Assembly: GCA_007128515.1 (NCBI GenBank) | Contig: SKXI01000173.1 | Span: forward strand, 1 to 6,377 | DNA: 6,377 bases | From: Halococcaceae archaeon | GTDB taxonomy: Archaea; Halobacteriota; Halobacteria; Halobacteriales; Halalkalicoccaceae | Direction of reading: 5' to 3' | Shown here: positions 5,403 through 6,377 of the stretch, in pieces | Layout of the letters: the number at the start of each line of letters is the position of its first letter | Numbering within the stretch: position 1 is the stretch's first letter | Translations under genes and position numbers: made by a program | The notes under the pieces: generated by a model | What the model was told of the DNA's origin: nothing | Databases searched by the model: none | Seen by the model: only the letters and a program-made list of their open reading frames with translations

Positions 5403-6166
5403 GTCGGGTGCCGACCGTCTGCGTCGTCGACGCGAAGACTCCCGGGAACGTCGGAACGATCGCCCGGGCGATGAAGAACTTCGGCTTCTCGGAGCTCCTG
5501 CTCGTGGACCCGCCGGAACTCGACGTCGACGGCGAGGCCTACGGATTCGCGGGCCAGGCACGAGAGGACGTCCTGCCGAACGCCGAGACGATCACGTTCG
5601 ACGAGCTGGTCGAGAGCTATCACACCGTCGGTTTCACCGCCACGACCAACGAGGACGCGACGAAACACGTCCGGTACCCGTTCTCGACGCCCGCGGTGCT
5701 GAGAGAGCGCCTCGCACGCCTCGACGCGCCGACCGCGCTCGTCTTCGGCCGCGAGCGCATCGGCCTCACGAACGAGGAGTTCGCGCGGATCGACGAGGTC
5801 TGTTCGATCCCGGCGAACCCCGAGTATCCGGTACTGAACCTCGGCCAGGCCGCGACGGTCGCGCTCTACGAACTCAGGGAGCTCGCGCTCTCGCGCGACC
5901 AGCTCCCACCCACCTACGACCGCGCCGACGAACGCGAGATCGAGCAGCTCTACACGAACGTCGATTCGTTGCTCCGGGCGATCGACTACCCCGAGGGGAA
6001 GCGGCCGAAGACCGTTCGGATGGTTCGCCGGATCCTCGGCCGGGCACACCCGACCGACCGCGAGGTCCGAACGCTCCACGGCGTCGTCCGCCGGTGTACC
6101 CGGGCTGCGGAGGTCGCCTACGGCGATCGGTCACCATCCCGGGGGTCCCGGGACGACGACCGCTGA
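5399..6166 (+). CDS. trmJ: tRNA (cytidine/uridine-2'-O-)-methyltransferase TrmJ
   Basis: Encodes 255 residues, the usual TrmJ length. It is a SPOUT-class (TrmH/SpoU family) enzyme that uses S-adenosylmethionine to methylate the ribose 2'-OH in the anticodon loop, position 32 in characterised TrmJ proteins; an archaeal member studied in Sulfolobus is specific for cytidine. Motif 1 is TPGNVGTIARAMKNFGF (14-30), with N17 and the likely catalytic R23. Motif 2 is LVFGRERIGL (114-123). Motif 3 is IPANPEYPVLNLGQAATVAL (137-156), which forms the trefoil-knot SAM site. The C-terminal helical region (about 175-240) is the tRNA-binding part, and the last 15 residues are a variable, Arg/Asp-rich tail. 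The ATG lies in an ATGA overlap with the preceding stop; no strong ribosome binding site is seen, so re-initiation is likely. The 3' end overlaps the opposing MaoC-like gene by 49 bases. Confidence 0.92.
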   Translation: MSRVPTVCVVDAKTPGNVGTIARAMKNFGFSELLLVDPPELDVDGEAYGFAGQAREDVLPNAETITFDELVESYHTVGFTATTNEDATKHVRYPFSTPAVLRERLARLDAPTALVFGRERIGLTNEEFARIDEVCSIPANPEYPVLNLGQAATVALYELRELALSRDQLPPTYDRADEREIEQLYTNVDSLLRAIDYPEGKRPKTVRMVRRILGRAHPTDREVRTLHGVVRRCTRAAEVAYGDRSPSRGSRDDDR

Positions 6167-6377
6167 GCGTCCCGGCGGGCGAGCATCACCAGCCCGATCA
6201 TGGAGAAGACCAGTTCTCCCTCACCGTTTCTCGTCTCCGTTCGCGCCCGGACCAGTCCCCGATCCTCCGTCTCCGGTTCGACCGAGAGCACCTCCGTCTC
6301 GATCGAGAGCACGTCGCCCGGCCTGACGGGCCGGGGAAACCGGAGTTCGTCGACGCCCCTGGCACCGAGGCTCGCGG
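6118..6377 (-). CDS. MaoC-like (R)-specific acyl dehydratase, C-terminal part (runs off window)
   Basis: Only the last 85 residues are in the window; the frame stays open to the edge at 6377, so the start lies outside. The readable part begins ASLGARGVDELRFPRPVRPG, which fits the hot-dog fold signature of MaoC acyl dehydratases (a Leu/Arg-Phe, two Arg-Pro pairs, then PGD followed by a beta strand LSIETEV). It then continues with RGLVRARTETRNGEGE and a hydrophobic strand LVFSMIGLVMLARR. Such enzymes hydrate trans-2-enoyl-CoA to (R)-3-hydroxyacyl-CoA in fatty acid, polyhydroxyalkanoate or related CoA metabolism. The catalytic Asp/His motif would lie upstream of the window, so activity and subtype cannot be judged. 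The final 17 residues are a low-complexity Arg/Ser/Asp tail lying inside the overlap with trmJ. The GTG at 6312 is internal, not the start. Confidence 0.82.
   Translation of the reverse strand, partial: ASLGARGVDELRFPRPVRPGDVLSIETEVLSVEPETEDRGLVRARTETRNGEGELVFSMIGLVMLARRDAQRSSSRDPRDGDRSP
6137..6153. terminator. Hairpin in the overlap of the two convergent genes
   Basis: TCCCGGG (6137-6143) and CCCGGGA (6147-6153) form a perfect 7-bp GC stem with a 3-base loop, inside the 49-base overlap between the ends of trmJ and the MaoC-like gene. It is symmetric, so both transcripts can form it. There is no T-tract on either side, so a role in 3'-end formation is uncertain. Confidence 0.3.

Noticed and set aside
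5249..6079. 276-codon minus-strand open frame opposite trmJ
   Set aside because: It is a shadow of trmJ and the Cys/His gene in GC-rich DNA, with no family motifs.

Overview
The window looks like an ordinary piece of haloarchaeal (Halobacteria) chromosome. The DNA is GC-rich, the predicted proteins are rich in Asp and Glu and poor in Lys, several genes seem to start leaderless about 26 bases after an A/T-rich box, and the gene set (MptE plus a DHPS-like protein, archaeal TrmJ, haloarchaeal carotenoid oxygenase) fits that group. I cannot name the genus.

Layout. Positions 1-353 hold no convincing gene and are visibly lower in GC than the rest. At 9-109 there is a 101-bp element with perfect 15-bp terminal inverted repeats and a flanking TGA duplication, which I read as a MITE-like insertion. 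Next come a carotenoid cleavage oxygenase on the minus strand (354-1772) and, divergent from it across 98 bp, an MDR-superfamily quinone oxidoreductase-like gene (1871-2842, GTG start). The latter meets mptE (minus, 2839-3525) tail to tail with a 4-base overlap of stop codons. Upstream of mptE on the same strand is a dihydropteroate synthase-like gene (3652-4770). These two form a pterin/folate-type pair: MptE makes the pterin pyrophosphate that a DHPS condenses with an aryl amine. Divergent from that pair, a plus-strand operon begins at 4878 with a small uncharacterised Cys/His-rich protein whose stop overlaps the start of trmJ (5399-6166), a tRNA 2'-O-methyltransferase. The window ends in the 3' part of a MaoC-like dehydratase gene on the minus strand (6118 to beyond 6377), which overlaps the end of trmJ by 49 bases.

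I see no CRISPR array, toxin-antitoxin pair, defence island, tRNA or rRNA. The points most worth a second look are the MITE-like element, the altered pABA/pyrophosphate loop and C-terminal extension of the DHPS-like protein, and the unknown Cys/His protein translationally coupled to TrmJ.
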